Assembly (NCBI RefSeq): GCF_001854605.1
Contig: NZ_MKJU01000025.1
Coordinates: 806,378-870,377 of the forward strand
Direction: 5' to 3'
DNA length: 64,000 nt
Origin: Pseudoalteromonas amylolytica
Lineage (GTDB): Bacteria > Pseudomonadota > Gammaproteobacteria > Enterobacterales > Alteromonadaceae
The notes under the pieces were generated by a model. That model saw nothing but the letters and a program-made list of their open reading frames with translations, ran no database searches and was not told the origin of the DNA. The position numbers were made by a program, and so were the translations under genes. Shown piece after piece: positions 35,474 through 45,285 of this stretch (position 1 is the first letter of the stretch; each line of letters opens with the position of its first letter).

Positions 35474-36290
35474 AAAAGGGATAGTGATTGCCTTATCGTT
35501 TTTGACTGCGCTTAATGTCAGCGCACTTGAACTAAAAGGCAACCTGACCCAAGGTGGTATGGTTGTGGGTAAGATAGCCGATGCCAAACAGGTAACCTTC
35601 AACGATAAACCATTAAAACTAACGGGCGAAGGTGAGTTTGTATTTGGGTTTGGACGCGATGCCCAAGCCACACATACGCTAAGCTGGGTTGATAACAACA
35701 ACGAGCAACATACAAAAGAACTTGTGATAACCGAGCGTGAATTCAAAATTGACCGCATAACGGGCGTTGAGAAAAAATATGTGTCTCCGCCTAATTCGGT
35801 ACTAAAACGTATTCGTGAAGAAGCCAAAGCGGTTCGTGAGGCCAGAGCTACCGAGTCTACACTTGAATATTTTAAAGACCCCGTATTTAGACCCGCTCCC
35901 GGTAGGATTTCGGGGGTATATGGTAGTCAAAGGTACTTTAACGGTAAGCCTCGCAACCCACATTACGGGCTGGATATAGCAAATAAAACTGGTACGCCAG
36001 TGCTTGCCCCATTGCCTGGTGTGGTTACATTCGCTGACCCTGATTTGTATTACAGCGGTGGCACAGTGATTGTTGACCATGGTTATGGTATCAGCTCTAC
36101 GTATATTCATTTAAGCAAACTTCATGTCAAAGTGGGAGATAAGTTAGATACTGGCGACCACTTTGCTGATATTGGTGCAACGGGCAGGGTAACCGGCCCA
36201 CATTTGGATTGGCGCTTTAATTGGTTTAATGAGCGACTCGATCCACAGTTATTAATGCAAGACACATTGGCGAGCAAAAGTAGTAAATGA
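35466..36290 (+). CDS. M23-family (LytM-type) cell-wall metallopeptidase
   Basis: This 274-residue exported protein has a signal peptide (MLKKGIVIALSFLTALNVSA). A beta-rich N-terminal region and a coiled segment with ALERIREEAKAVREARA-like composition come before the peptidase domain. HYGLDIA supplies the first His and Asp ligands, and YIHLSKLHVK supplies a catalytic His. The last motif reads GPHLDWRFNW, with Asp in place of the second His of HxH, a variant common in proteobacterial members. GGAG lies ten bases before the chosen ATG. It probably trims peptidoglycan cross-links in the periplasm. Confidence 0.88.
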   Translation: MLKKGIVIALSFLTALNVSALELKGNLTQGGMVVGKIADAKQVTFNDKPLKLTGEGEFVFGFGRDAQATHTLSWVDNNNEQHTKELVITEREFKIDRITGVEKKYVSPPNSVLKRIREEAKAVREARATESTLEYFKDPVFRPAPGRISGVYGSQRYFNGKPRNPHYGLDIANKTGTPVLAPLPGVVTFADPDLYYSGGTVIVDHGYGISSTYIHLSKLHVKVGDKLDTGDHFADIGATGRVTGPHLDWRFNWFNERLDPQLLMQDTLASKSSK

Positions 36291-36718
36291 CACAGATAGA
36301 CAAAGATGCAATTATTGCAAAACGCATTCAAGATTCAGTAACTTCGGTAACAAAAACTGTTTTTCCGGGTAGAACAAATCATCACAACACCTTATTTGGT
36401 GGCGATGCATTAGCCTGGATGGATGAAGTGGCTTTTATCGCAGCGACGCGATTTTGCCGCAAGCCTTTAGTTACCATTTCATCAGATAGAGTAGACTTCA
36501 AAGAAGCTATCCCTGCAGGAACATTTGCGGAGCTTGTGTCTCGCGTAGTGCACGTAGGTAACACCAGTCTAAAGGTAGAGGTAGAAATCTATCTTGAACG
36601 CATGCATAAAGATGATAAGCACCTAGCTATATCTGGCAGTTTCACCTTTGTAGCTGTAGATGACAACCACAGACCAACACCAGTTGTTTGTGAGAAAATG
36701 CTAGCAGGCTTTAAATAA
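36287..36718 (+). CDS. Hotdog-fold acyl-CoA thioesterase
   Basis: This 143-residue protein of the acyl-CoA thioesterase (YciA/BFIT-type) family has the fold start TKTVFPGRTNHHNTLFGGDALAWMDEVAFIAA, with a catalytic Asp in that helix. VDFKEAIPAGTF follows. It hydrolyses acyl-CoAs to free acids and CoA. Its ATG overlaps the peptidase stop (ATGA), so it is co-translated with the M23 gene. Confidence 0.9.
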   Translation: MTQIDKDAIIAKRIQDSVTSVTKTVFPGRTNHHNTLFGGDALAWMDEVAFIAATRFCRKPLVTISSDRVDFKEAIPAGTFAELVSRVVHVGNTSLKVEVEIYLERMHKDDKHLAISGSFTFVAVDDNHRPTPVVCEKMLAGFK

Positions 36719-36744
36719 TTGAAGCGATAGATAAACAAAAATAC

Positions 36745-36763
36745 GGGCGATTATTTATCGCCC
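36745..36763 (+). terminator. Hairpin terminator after thioesterase gene
   Basis: Stem GGGCGAT / ATCGCCC with a 5-base loop lies 27 bases after the stop. The following sequence is T/A-rich without a long T run. Confidence 0.55.
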
Positions 36764-36874
36764 TATCTATTAACCCATAAAGAACACATCATACTAAAAA
36801 TTTCTATTCATCTAACCTCATCAATAGCTGTGTTGCTTTAAAACTAAAGTTAACCAGTGAGGTGGGGATTTATA

Positions 36875-36905
36875 GATACTAAAGGGCATATAGCCCCTTA
36901 GTATC
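36875..36905 (-). terminator. Terminator hairpin of the BNR-4 gene
   Basis: Two 13-base arms pair with a single G-U wobble (GATACTAAAGGGC and GCCCCTTAGTATC) around a 5-base loop. It lies 8 bases after the stop codon of the minus-strand gene. Confidence 0.7.
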
Positions 36906-36913
36906 CTGATACA

Positions 36914-39130
36914 TTACAAGTCAACTTTACAGGAGATATAGTGATCGCCATCCACAAGTTCCAAGTTTGCTTCAAGAGCGCTGCTTGGAATATAGGTAGG
37001 CAGTCGTTTTATTTCACCACTTCTTGATAAAAAGAATAACGGGGAAGCAGCCATATTGTTATTTACCGTTGATGGTTCAAAGCGATAAGGGTTAGCACCA
37101 GAAAAAATGCCGATAATGTCATCGCTACCGTGTAACACACTTCTCATATAGTTAAACTCACACAGGTTCTTGTAGTAGTCTTTTTTATAAGGGGAGCGCG
37201 AGGCAATATTTACTTCTAAGAATGATTTAGATGAAGACGTGGCAGTTATATATTCGGTTACGCGAGATACATAGCCGCCAGCCAGCGCATTGTTTCTCGA
37301 GTCGATGGTTCTTGGATAAAACACATCGTAGCGCTTGCCATCTAATGAGCGAGAAACCATCCCTGTTGAGTAGTTGTGGTCAACATTGTCTGTAAGCTTT
37401 GTTGTGCTCCACGATACGCCGTTGAAAAAGCTTCTATGCATGCTATGAATTAGCTGCGTTGTTGGTAAGTAACCTTGACCATTGGTACACGCTGTTAGCG
37501 TGCTTGAGTCACATGATTTAACCGTCAAGATGTAGACTTTTTTCAAACTGTTACCTTCAACGTACACGTCTATATCTTTCATATATGTACGAGTTATCAC
37601 TGTTTCGGAGTTACTATAATCAATATCATGATCTTTAAATACTTCAGCTTTTGTAAAGTCGCTAATAGTAGTAAGCGGTAATGCTAGCGCTTTTCTATTG
37701 CCAAATCTGTCAATGTACTTCCAGTTGTAGCCGCCATCCTCAGAGAAAATATGATAAAGGTTTATACGGTCATCTCCATGCGCGTTTTTATGTAAGTTAA
37801 ATGCCAGTGAAATAACATTTCCTTTGGCTTTAGCAATGGCGTAATGCCCACCATATGCGGCAATTGTTTGATGGTTCGACACTACCATTTTTCTACTAAC
37901 TGCGTCGTACTTTAAAACCGCGGTATGGAGTTGTCGCGCTTGATAGCCTCCCGTTGGACGGTTGCAAGAAATGTGATTTATCACAGGTGCTTGATCACCA
38001 TATCGCCCTTTGCAATATACGTTGTAAATAATGCGATATTTGTTGCCACTATTAGGCAGTGCAAACAGCTTAGGGTAGGCCATGCCTCTGTACTGTTTAC
38101 TATTTTTTTCAAATAGTGTTTTACCAGCCGTCTGGTTTAGCACACTTGCGTAATCAAAGTTATTAGGTGTTACATCTGCAAATGATTTTATGTCGCCTGC
38201 AATTTGGGTGCGATACATTATGGCACCTCTGCGAGGGCCTCTTGCCGCTACGACGATTAGGATATTGTTATCTTCATCAACGTTAATCACGGCGTTATCA
38301 TGCGGGTCATCGGTATATTTAGCATGAACAAGCACAGGTCGTGATACTTTCTTAGTTACATGGTTGTACTTACCAACATAAATGCCTAGTGCGTTAGAGC
38401 GGTTACATTGTATGTCGCCATCTGGGTCAAACAAATTAGAAAGGTGATTTCTATACTCCCTCTCGTAATAATTCTCTGGTGTATTCGGGTCATAAAAGCT
38501 ACCTAGGTAGTTTGTTGTTGAAAAATAACAGCGCGCTTTATTTAATGTATAGGTACCAGTGCTTGAATAATACGCGTGACCGAAAGGGGAGTCTCCTTTA
38601 CCGAAACCTGCCGCTGAATTTACACTGCCGTTAATATCTCCCATTGAATAGGGTGTATGTACGGTCGCCATTGCGATTTCTGATTCGCTTGGGCGACCTC
38701 CGTTAATATCTGTTGTAAATGGTCCTGAATAGACAAAATATGTGTAGTTGCCAGACTTTACCGCTACGGGATAATGTTTTGCCGTGTAAGTCGACACAGG
38801 GCCACTGTATTTGGTAATTGAATCATTGACCCCATCCAAGTCCAAATCTTGGCTGCCACCAAAATCAGCGTTGACTCGTGAATTATAACCATAACGTGCT
38901 TTTGTTCCCCACACATGGCCTAGGTAACCAAACGCTTCTGTATTTTTTGTCACGGCGGTGGTTTTCGACTCACAACGGTTTTTAGAAAGCGGTTCCTGCG
39001 TTACGCAGTTTCCTTGAGAATCTCTTAAGTATTTATAAACATTAAAGATATCGGACTTTGGATCGTCGGTTATAGCATATGCAGCGGGTGCGATACACAA
39101 TAACGATAAGATGATTTTCTTCATTAGCAT
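36914..39130 (-). CDS. Secreted BNR-4 beta-propeller protein, possible polysaccharide lyase
   Basis: This 738-residue protein has a signal peptide (residues 1-19, ending APAAYA). The segment at about 275-300, DDPHDNAVINVDEDN followed by VVAARGPRRGAIMYRT, matches the BNR_4 pattern in which a His-Asn pair follows an aspartate. Later repeats such as FSEDGGYNW, YDVFYPRT and SMHRSFFNGVSWS fit further propeller blades. BNR_4 proteins include ulvan and other polysaccharide lyases (PL24/25/40 types), a reasonable but unproven role here. No receptor or sulfatase gene is adjacent. Eleven or so Cys residues suggest several disulfides. Confidence 0.65.
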   Translation of the reverse strand: MLMKKIILSLLCIAPAAYAITDDPKSDIFNVYKYLRDSQGNCVTQEPLSKNRCESKTTAVTKNTEAFGYLGHVWGTKARYGYNSRVNADFGGSQDLDLDGVNDSITKYSGPVSTYTAKHYPVAVKSGNYTYFVYSGPFTTDINGGRPSESEIAMATVHTPYSMGDINGSVNSAAGFGKGDSPFGHAYYSSTGTYTLNKARCYFSTTNYLGSFYDPNTPENYYEREYRNHLSNLFDPDGDIQCNRSNALGIYVGKYNHVTKKVSRPVLVHAKYTDDPHDNAVINVDEDNNILIVVAARGPRRGAIMYRTQIAGDIKSFADVTPNNFDYASVLNQTAGKTLFEKNSKQYRGMAYPKLFALPNSGNKYRIIYNVYCKGRYGDQAPVINHISCNRPTGGYQARQLHTAVLKYDAVSRKMVVSNHQTIAAYGGHYAIAKAKGNVISLAFNLHKNAHGDDRINLYHIFSEDGGYNWKYIDRFGNRKALALPLTTISDFTKAEVFKDHDIDYSNSETVITRTYMKDIDVYVEGNSLKKVYILTVKSCDSSTLTACTNGQGYLPTTQLIHSMHRSFFNGVSWSTTKLTDNVDHNYSTGMVSRSLDGKRYDVFYPRTIDSRNNALAGGYVSRVTEYITATSSSKSFLEVNIASRSPYKKDYYKNLCEFNYMRSVLHGSDDIIGIFSGANPYRFEPSTVNNNMAASPLFFLSRSGEIKRLPTYIPSSALEANLELVDGDHYISCKVDL

Positions 39131-39242
39131 TTCCTTGCAAATTAGTTAAATCAAAGTTAATGGAACAGGGATGATACCCACTTGAGCCTAAATTTTAAAC
39201 AGATGATGGCAAGGTTTAAGAATATATTCATAGTGCTCAAAC

Positions 39243-39273
39243 AAAAAAGGCTTACCAATTAACTGATAAGCCT
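39243..39273 (-). terminator. Terminator of the antiporter operon
   Basis: On the minus strand AGGCTTA / TAAGCCT with a 12-base loop is followed by six T residues. It lies 30 bases after the antiporter stop. Confidence 0.8.
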
Positions 39274-39302
39274 AGTAAATGTTACGTTTAATATTGGGTA
39301 GC

Positions 39303-40625
39303 TTACAGTACCATTGCCGCTATCCAACCAAAGATAAGTAGCGGAATATTAAAGTGAATAAAGGTGGGCACCACGGAGTCCCAAATATGGTCGTGTTGAC
39401 CATCCGCGTTTAATCCAGACGTTGGTCCAAGTGTTGAGTCAGAAGCTGGGGAGCCTGCATCACCGAGTGCGCCAGCTGTACCAACAAGCGCGGCAGTGGC
39501 CATCATCGAAAAACCCACTTCCATACACAGAGGTACAAATAGGGTGGCGATGATTGGAACCGTTGAAAATGAGCTACCGATCCCCATGGTAATGAGCAAA
39601 CCGACCAATAAAATCATAGCCGCAGCCAAAGGTTTGTTGTCACCGATAAAGTCAGCACAAGCGGCGACTAAGCTGGCAACATCTCCCGTTGCTTTCATTA
39701 CTGAGGCAAACCCTTGCGCCGAAATCATGATAAAGCCAATCATGGCCATCATGGCAACGCCACGACTGAACACGTCAGAACTTTGTTCCCATTTAACGAT
39801 GCCGAAAACACTAAACATCATAACCCCAACCAAGCCACCTAAGATCATGGAACCACTGATATTTTGCGCAAGTAGCGAGCTGATAACTGCAACTGTGCCG
39901 ATGATCATAACCTTTTTAGGGTTGTCAATTTCTCGGGCTGCAGCAACTTCGCTTGCTTCATTATGTTTATATTCACGGCCTTTGCGATAGCTCACCAATA
40001 CGGCAATAGCTAACCCTACAAGCATGCCCACTGCGGGGATTATCATCGCCAATGGTACATGCGTATTAACGATTTCTAAGCCGTTATCTGCGAGGTTTTT
40101 ATGCAAAATAGAGTATAAATAGATACCTCCGAAACCGTACGGAAGAACCATATACGAGGTAGCTAGACCAAAAGTCAAAATACAGGCAATCGCACGTCTA
40201 TCCAATGAGAGCTTGTTTAAAATAGTCAAAAGCGGGGGGATTAAAATGGGAATAAACGCGATATGCACGGGGATCAGGTTTTGTGATGCCACAGCACATA
40301 GCAAGATAATACTCATAATGGTAAAGCTAAGTACTTTGGTATGAGCTTCGTCTGAGTTATCCACCAAGCTTAGGAGCTTTTGCGCCAGAATATGAGTCAA
40401 CCCTGATTTTGAAATGGCAACCGCGAACCCGCCTAACATGGCATAACTAAGCGCAATTTCAGCCCCGCCGGAGAGGCCGCTGTTAAAGGCATTCATGGTA
40501 TCGTTTAGACCAAGCCCCGCGCTCAAGCCCGCCACCATTGCACTGACGGTCATAGCTACTATGACGTTGACGCGAACCAGCGCCAAAACGAGCATTAATA
40601 AAACGCCTATAATTACTGCATTCAT
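39303..40625 (-). CDS. YuiF/NhaC-type Na+/H+ antiporter-family transporter
   Basis: This 440-residue inner-membrane protein of about 11-12 TM helices has YuiF-like segments: [24 protein letters not shown] near residue 47-70 and [18 protein letters not shown] and [30 protein letters not shown] near the C terminus. Related proteins are annotated as Na+/H+ antiporters, and some move amino acids. It follows the transglutaminase gene after a 2-base gap, so it is the last gene of that operon. Confidence 0.85.
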   Translation of the reverse strand: MNAVIIGVLLMLVLALVRVNVIVAMTVSAMVAGLSAGLGLNDTMNAFNSGLSGGAEIALSYAMLGGFAVAISKSGLTHILAQKLLSLVDNSDEAHTKVLSFTIMSIILLCAVASQNLIPVHIAFIPILIPPLLTILNKLSLDRRAIACILTFGLATSYMVLPYGFGGIYLYSILHKNLADNGLEIVNTHVPLAMIIPAVGMLVGLAIAVLVSYRKGREYKHNEASEVAAAREIDNPKKVMIIGTVAVISSLLAQNISGSMILGGLVGVMMFSVFGIVKWEQSSDVFSRGVAMMAMIGFIMISAQGFASVMKATGDVASLVAACADFIGDNKPLAAAMILLVGLLITMGIGSSFSTVPIIATLFVPLCMEVGFSMMATAALVGTAGALGDAGSPASDSTLGPTSGLNADGQHDHIWDSVVPTFIHFNIPLLIFGWIAAMVL

Positions 40626-40627
40626 AT

Positions 40628-42568
40628 CTATCTCTTTGCTTTTGTTTTTATTGAATTTATCAAATTTTTGGCGTGTTTGTTCTGGTTTTTGCCAAAAGAT
40701 TTGCCCTGATATCTATCTGCCGCGAAATCCGCATAAAATTGCAGCAACATCTCGTGGTGACTTGAAAATTGTTGAGTTAATTCATCTATCGCACGTTTGG
40801 GAGGAGCCGCTGAAAGGTCCTTATCAGATAGTTCAATCAGCTGACGATAGCGTTTTACTACTAACGGCTCCTTGACTTGCTGATGCCGTTGTAAGTAAAA
40901 GAACAGCAACAGTAGTATTGCTGATATAACAAAAATCACCAATGCACCTGCCCATTGTTTGCCCTTTGTACCAAGTAACGATTGCAGCAGAGAGGTTTGC
41001 TTTTCTTGGTCAAAGTTCAGAACCCACCTCGTCCATTGATAATCGAGTTGCTCTAAGTGCAATCTCAGCCAATTAATTGCGGTGAAATTAGACCAAGCAA
41101 CGAGACTCAAACCTAAATTGTCCTGAAATTCATCAGCCAATGTTTGATGTTCTGACAACGAGCCTAATAAACGCTGCGGAGAAATCCATGCTGTAGGGTC
41201 GAGCGTTTTCCACCCCTCATTTGGTACAAAGTACTCAACCCATGCGTGAGCATCGTATTGGTAAACGCTAAAATATCCTTGCTGCTTATTGTACTCAGCG
41301 CCTAAATACCCTGAAACCAGACGGGCAGGGATCCCCGCACTTCTAAGTAAAATAGCGGCGCTGGAAGCATAGTGCCCGCAAAAGCCATTTTTATAATCGA
41401 ACAAAAACTCATCGATCTTATGCTTTGATTCACTTGTATTTGGGGTGAGTGTATACCTGAACCCTTGCGAACTAAAATAACGTCGCATTAGCTCGATAAA
41501 TTCATTGGTGTTGGCTGAGTCTAAATCCCACTGCTTTGCCAGTGCTTGCGCTTTTGGGTTTAATTGCTCGGGCAACGTCGTATTAAAGCGATATTGCCGA
41601 GCTGGCATACTGGTTTGCTGGCGAATGTTTGCCGCTTGCACTTGATATTCAAATGTTGAGGTGATCTTGTCGGTTCTATAAAGCGTGCCAAAGTAATTAT
41701 TATTAACCAGCTTTGTTGGACTTACTGCGTGCTCAAGCGCATATAACCAGGGAAGGTTACTCGCTTCGGCGATAATTTTATAAGGGGCTAACTGCAAGTT
41801 CGCGGTTAAATTACTCGAAACATTTTGTAGGTTTGACATACGCCACTGCGTACCATCAAACTTATCATGAATGATGGCTCGCCAATAAAGGGGCTTATTA
41901 CCCATTGGCGCTTGGGTTCTGTCGTTTAAAATCGCTCTAAAGGCCAGTTCGTCAGACTTTGCCAAGTTTACAATATCAAATGGATCAACATTCTCTGACA
42001 AACCAGTTTTGGCGAGTGTCGGCCCTGGCATCTGCCAAAATGAGGGGATTTTTGGCATAAATATCAGCAGCAGTATACTCAGTGCCATGCTTATCAGCAC
42101 TTTTGTGAGCGTAAATTTACTCGCAAATGCCAAGGATGTTTTAGGTTGTACTTGTAACATGGCAACTAGGTTAACCCCCAGTAACATCAGCACCATGAGC
42201 GCAATATATAAACTTTGCGAAAACAAAAACACGCTAGATAGGGTAAAAAAGTTTAGAACATAAATCTGCTGCCATTGCTTAGTTGTTGTTGCTTGTAGTA
42301 CTTTTAGTTGGCAAGCAAGTAGCATTAATGCGACGAAAAGCTCAACGGTGTTTTGTATACCGACTGAAAGCCCAGTGATTACCATACCCGTGATAGCAAT
42401 CAGATTTATCAACGAGTTTCTAACACCGTTATTTTTTTTAATAACCAATATGCCATGCCAGATAGCCAGCAGCAGCATTAAAACATTAAATGCTACACCA
42501 AAAGATGTAACGGGCACTAAAGTTATCAGCAAGTAACTAAGGGTGATGACAAACTGATTAGAAATCAC
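40628..42568 (-). CDS. TgpA-type membrane transglutaminase-like protein (DUF3488)
   Basis: This 646-residue protein begins with about six TM helices (the DUF3488 part, residues 1-175). A periplasmic transglutaminase-like domain follows, with the triad Cys in [28 protein letters not shown], His in [11 protein letters not shown] and Asp in TLDPTAW. A further TM lies near residue 550 and a short cytoplasmic tail follows. Pseudomonas TgpA is an essential periplasmic enzyme of this layout. It overlaps the DUF58 gene by 11 bases. Confidence 0.93.
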   Translation of the reverse strand: MISNQFVITLSYLLITLVPVTSFGVAFNVLMLLLAIWHGILVIKKNNGVRNSLINLIAITGMVITGLSVGIQNTVELFVALMLLACQLKVLQATTTKQWQQIYVLNFFTLSSVFLFSQSLYIALMVLMLLGVNLVAMLQVQPKTSLAFASKFTLTKVLISMALSILLLIFMPKIPSFWQMPGPTLAKTGLSENVDPFDIVNLAKSDELAFRAILNDRTQAPMGNKPLYWRAIIHDKFDGTQWRMSNLQNVSSNLTANLQLAPYKIIAEASNLPWLYALEHAVSPTKLVNNNYFGTLYRTDKITSTFEYQVQAANIRQQTSMPARQYRFNTTLPEQLNPKAQALAKQWDLDSANTNEFIELMRRYFSSQGFRYTLTPNTSESKHKIDEFLFDYKNGFCGHYASSAAILLRSAGIPARLVSGYLGAEYNKQQGYFSVYQYDAHAWVEYFVPNEGWKTLDPTAWISPQRLLGSLSEHQTLADEFQDNLGLSLVAWSNFTAINWLRLHLEQLDYQWTRWVLNFDQEKQTSLLQSLLGTKGKQWAGALVIFVISAILLLLFFYLQRHQQVKEPLVVKRYRQLIELSDKDLSAAPPKRAIDELTQQFSSHHEMLLQFYADFAADRYQGKSFGKNQNKHAKNLINSIKTKAKR

Positions 42569-43556
42569 TTAGCGCCTCCAAGCACTTTACTTTGTGCTGT
42601 TCACCTTGCGCTGCGGCGATCAAACGAGGGCCTAATTTAAGGGCGTAACTGAGGTTATGTTGATCAGCTTGAAGTACAAGATAGCAAAGCTTTGCAAGGC
42701 GCTCCTCAACATTACCTTGTAGATGGTCAAAATCAAACCCTAAGGTTTGCGCTCCCGTTTCTCCCTCATAGTCCTTTATCAATAGTTGTTGCGTCTTGGC
42801 AAAGTGCCGCCAAGATATACGATGCATATTCATGCCAGACTGATAAGGAGTTAGTTGCTTTAATTCATCACTGAGGTGCGTTGAAGAATGAGTGAACTGG
42901 TCATCTTTTTTATGACTTTCGAACATTTGCCTTTGGGCGGAATCCACTAATGGATCAGGATACGCGTAAATTGATTTACGACAGTATAGATAGCTCCAAA
43001 CACTGACCAAACCAAAAGGGAAGTGGCTTACAAACTTAAAACGGCCAAGAACATGCTTACCTCTGGGTAGCTCAAAGGGCACATTTATATGTTCGCGAGT
43101 TTGTACAGATGGTACGCTAATTTGTTGCTTTAAAAGATTATGTTCAATTGAGAGTTGTTGTAGACTTGCCTTGGTACTGAGTTCAAAAATTACCGTAGGA
43201 GGCACAGAGCAATGTGCCGATTTAATGGCAACAAGCTTTACATGTGTACCGTTCATATTTAGATAACCATAAATAATCGATACGACTAACAACATGATCA
43301 TCAAGTAAGCAACACCGAGTAGCAGGTTATTTTGATAGTTAATGCCAAGCACAAAGTTTAACGCACTCACGGCGATAAAACCAAAACCGGTGAATGATGG
43401 TAATACGTAGATTGTGTTGTGTTTGAATGTAATGCACTCGCCTTCGTGTTTGTTGCGGATCACGCGCGAGAAAAAACCACTTACATATCCTTCGCTCAAA
43501 GCGGGATCACCACTTCGTGCAAAATATCCGATATTGCTTGCTCTTGTAAATGACAT
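42558..43556 (-). CDS. DUF58-domain membrane protein
   Basis: This 332-residue protein has two adjacent TM helices (about 50-92, with NFVLGINYQNNLLLG typical of the family) and a C-terminal DUF58 domain with the vWA-like pattern LKQLTPYQSGMNMHRISWRHFAKTQQLLIKDYEGE. The ATG used here overlaps the MoxR gene by 61 bases. A TTG at 43499 overlapping the MoxR stop is an alternative start that gives a more usual N terminus. MoxR-DUF58-transglutaminase operons are widespread and thought to act in envelope protein assembly or modification. Confidence 0.82.
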   Translation of the reverse strand: MSFTRASNIGYFARSGDPALSEGYVSGFFSRVIRNKHEGECITFKHNTIYVLPSFTGFGFIAVSALNFVLGINYQNNLLLGVAYLMIMLLVVSIIYGYLNMNGTHVKLVAIKSAHCSVPPTVIFELSTKASLQQLSIEHNLLKQQISVPSVQTREHINVPFELPRGKHVLGRFKFVSHFPFGLVSVWSYLYCRKSIYAYPDPLVDSAQRQMFESHKKDDQFTHSSTHLSDELKQLTPYQSGMNMHRISWRHFAKTQQLLIKDYEGETGAQTLGFDFDHLQGNVEERLAKLCYLVLQADQHNLSYALKLGPRLIAAAQGEQHKVKCLEALSDF

Positions 43557-44401
43557 GGAATATTGAGCCTATGCGCCGCAATACTGCCAAACACCGCTTG
43601 AACATCATCATGCGTTGCGTAGTCTCGGCCATCCATCAACGCCCAAGTGCGAGCCCCATGGCCCAGTGCAATACTGGCCCGTGGTGAAAGCGGGTCGGTA
43701 AATAGTCCTGACTCGCGTGTGTATTTGACCAAAGCAAGAATATAGTCGAGCACACTTTGTGCTAATTTGACTTGTCCGGCTTGTGCTTGAAGGCTAAATA
43801 GTTCTTCAATATCAATCACTTTATTAACTTGCGATGAGATGTTTTGTTTGATGCCTAAGATTAGTTTACGCTCGGCGTCTTCGCTTGGATAACCCAAGCT
43901 GATACGCATAAAGAAGCGATCTAATTGAGACTCGGGTAGGGGGTGCGTGCCTGCTTGATGTATGGGGTTTTGCGTGGCAATCACAAAAAATGGCTCTGGT
44001 AATGGGTGGCTAACGCCATCAACTGTTACTTGGCGTTCTTCCATGGCTTCTAATAACGCGCTTTGTGTTTTAGGGCTGGCACGGTTTATCTCATCTCCAA
44101 GCAATACTTGGCTAAAGATTGGCCCAGCATGAAAGGTAAACTTATGCTTATCACTATCAAATATTGCTGAGCCGATCACATCCGCGGGTAACAAGTCACT
44201 GGTGAATTGCACACGTTGATAACTGAGTCCCAACACATCGGCCAAGCCATGAGACAAGGTGGTTTTGCCCATGCCAGGTAAGTCTTCAATTAATAAATGA
44301 CCACGACAAAGCAAGCAACACACAGCCAACTTTATCTGTTGTTCTTTACCAAAAATTATATGTGAGAGCTGTTGTGTGATTTCTTTTATCGGATGACTCA
44401 T
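43496..44401 (-). CDS. MoxR-family AAA+ ATPase
   Basis: This 301-residue protein has Walker A GMGKTTL within LLIEDLPGMGKTTLSHGLA, Walker B LLGDEINRASPKTQSALLEAMEE, sensor 1 in VIATQNPIHQAGTHPLPESQLDRFFMRI, and the C-terminal lid. It is the usual chaperone-like partner of DUF58/vWA proteins. The start codon overlaps the stop of the response-regulator gene by ATGA. Confidence 0.95.
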   Translation of the reverse strand: MSHPIKEITQQLSHIIFGKEQQIKLAVCCLLCRGHLLIEDLPGMGKTTLSHGLADVLGLSYQRVQFTSDLLPADVIGSAIFDSDKHKFTFHAGPIFSQVLLGDEINRASPKTQSALLEAMEERQVTVDGVSHPLPEPFFVIATQNPIHQAGTHPLPESQLDRFFMRISLGYPSEDAERKLILGIKQNISSQVNKVIDIEELFSLQAQAGQVKLAQSVLDYILALVKYTRESGLFTDPLSPRASIALGHGARTWALMDGRDYATHDDVQAVFGSIAAHRLNIPCHLQEQAISDILHEVVIPL

Positions 44402-44796
44402 GCAATCATTTCTATACGCTTTAGTACCGTATCAACTTTTTTGGCATTGAAGGGTTTTGCTATAAATCCTTTAGCGCCAAGCTCCCAAGTGTTTTGTACA
44501 TTTTCGAGGCTGTTGTGACCTGAACACATGATTACGTGTGTACTTGGATAATGGTCGTTGATAAATTCTAGTATTTGGGTGCCGTCGGTGTCGGGCAATT
44601 CGATATCTAAAAAGATAACATTAGGTGGGTTGTCGATTAGTAAGGCTTTAGCGGATTCAAAATTCTCAGACTCAAAAATTTCTTCGAAACCTAACTCAAC
44701 CAGTATGTTGCTGAGATAATCGCGGATCTCTTTGGAGTCATCGATAATCAATATCGGCTCCAGCGGTTTTACAAATTCCATATAACGATACTTCAT
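44398..44796 (-). CDS. Single-domain response regulator (CheY-like)
   Basis: This 132-residue protein consists of one receiver domain. The acidic pocket is IIDDSKEIRD, the phosphoacceptor Asp is in VIFLDIELPDTDG, the Ser/Thr switch is in MCSGHN and the Lys is in IAKPF. There is no output domain. Its gene leads the MoxR-DUF58-transglutaminase-antiporter operon with a 4-base overlap. The start may be the ATG used here or the ATG five codons later; neither has a clear ribosome-binding site. No kinase lies nearby. Confidence 0.9.
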   Translation of the reverse strand: MKYRYMEFVKPLEPILIIDDSKEIRDYLSNILVELGFEEIFESENFESAKALLIDNPPNVIFLDIELPDTDGTQILEFINDHYPSTHVIMCSGHNSLENVQNTWELGAKGFIAKPFNAKKVDTVLKRIEMIA

Positions 44797-45285
44797 ATTG
44801 TTTGTCTGAAAACATACTAAGTCATCAGCACAGCAAGCTCAATAACTTTGGGTTCATATTCACAAGATTAATCGCAAATGAATAAAATGTCCGATACCGT
44901 CTAGTATTGGACATTTCGCAGCACTTAGGAGATAAGTAAAAGGCAGACACATATGAATACGTATCTACCACCTATAATTTATATTATGTTAAATGAGGTG
45001 TTTAAGCTCGATAGCCTATCAGATGTGCTTGTTTCTTTTAGATATTTTGCAGTAATCAAACTCACCTTCGTTTATAAAGTGTCGAAATATCCGTTTTTAC
45101 ATTTTGGACTATCATTGCTTGGTGTTCGACAACGGCCACAACATTGTAGGTCGGATAAGCGAAGCGCCATCCGACGTTAAATATTGTCGATAACATGTTG
45201 GATGGCGCAGCGACGCTGCTTATCCAACCTACTAGCATTAACCTTAATGTTGCCGTTTCTTAAATTAAAAGTCTTGTTTCACAAA
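44797..45285. other. Intergenic region with REP-like pair
   Basis: No convincing gene. A 75-codon plus-strand ORF at 44953-45180 runs into the repeat and has no family features. The right half holds the REP-like inverted pair. Confidence 0.5.
45144..45234. repeat. REP/BIME-like inverted pair
   Basis: The left unit (45144-45175) begins TTGTAGGTCGGATAAGC and folds on itself through GTCGGAT / ATCCGAC. The right unit (45197-45234) is a near inverse copy, GTTGGATGGCGC ... GCTTATCCAACCTAC. The head-to-head arrangement, the GTAGG-type end and the GGAT / ATCC stems are those of enteric-type REP elements in BIME pairs. Such elements are spread by RAYT transposases in many gammaproteobacteria. The next gene junction is unusual. 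Confidence 0.75.

Noticed and set aside
44953..45180. 75-codon plus-strand ORF with AAAAGG before its ATG
   Set aside because: It runs into the REP-like repeat, shows no family features and has unlikely composition at the end; it is probably chance.
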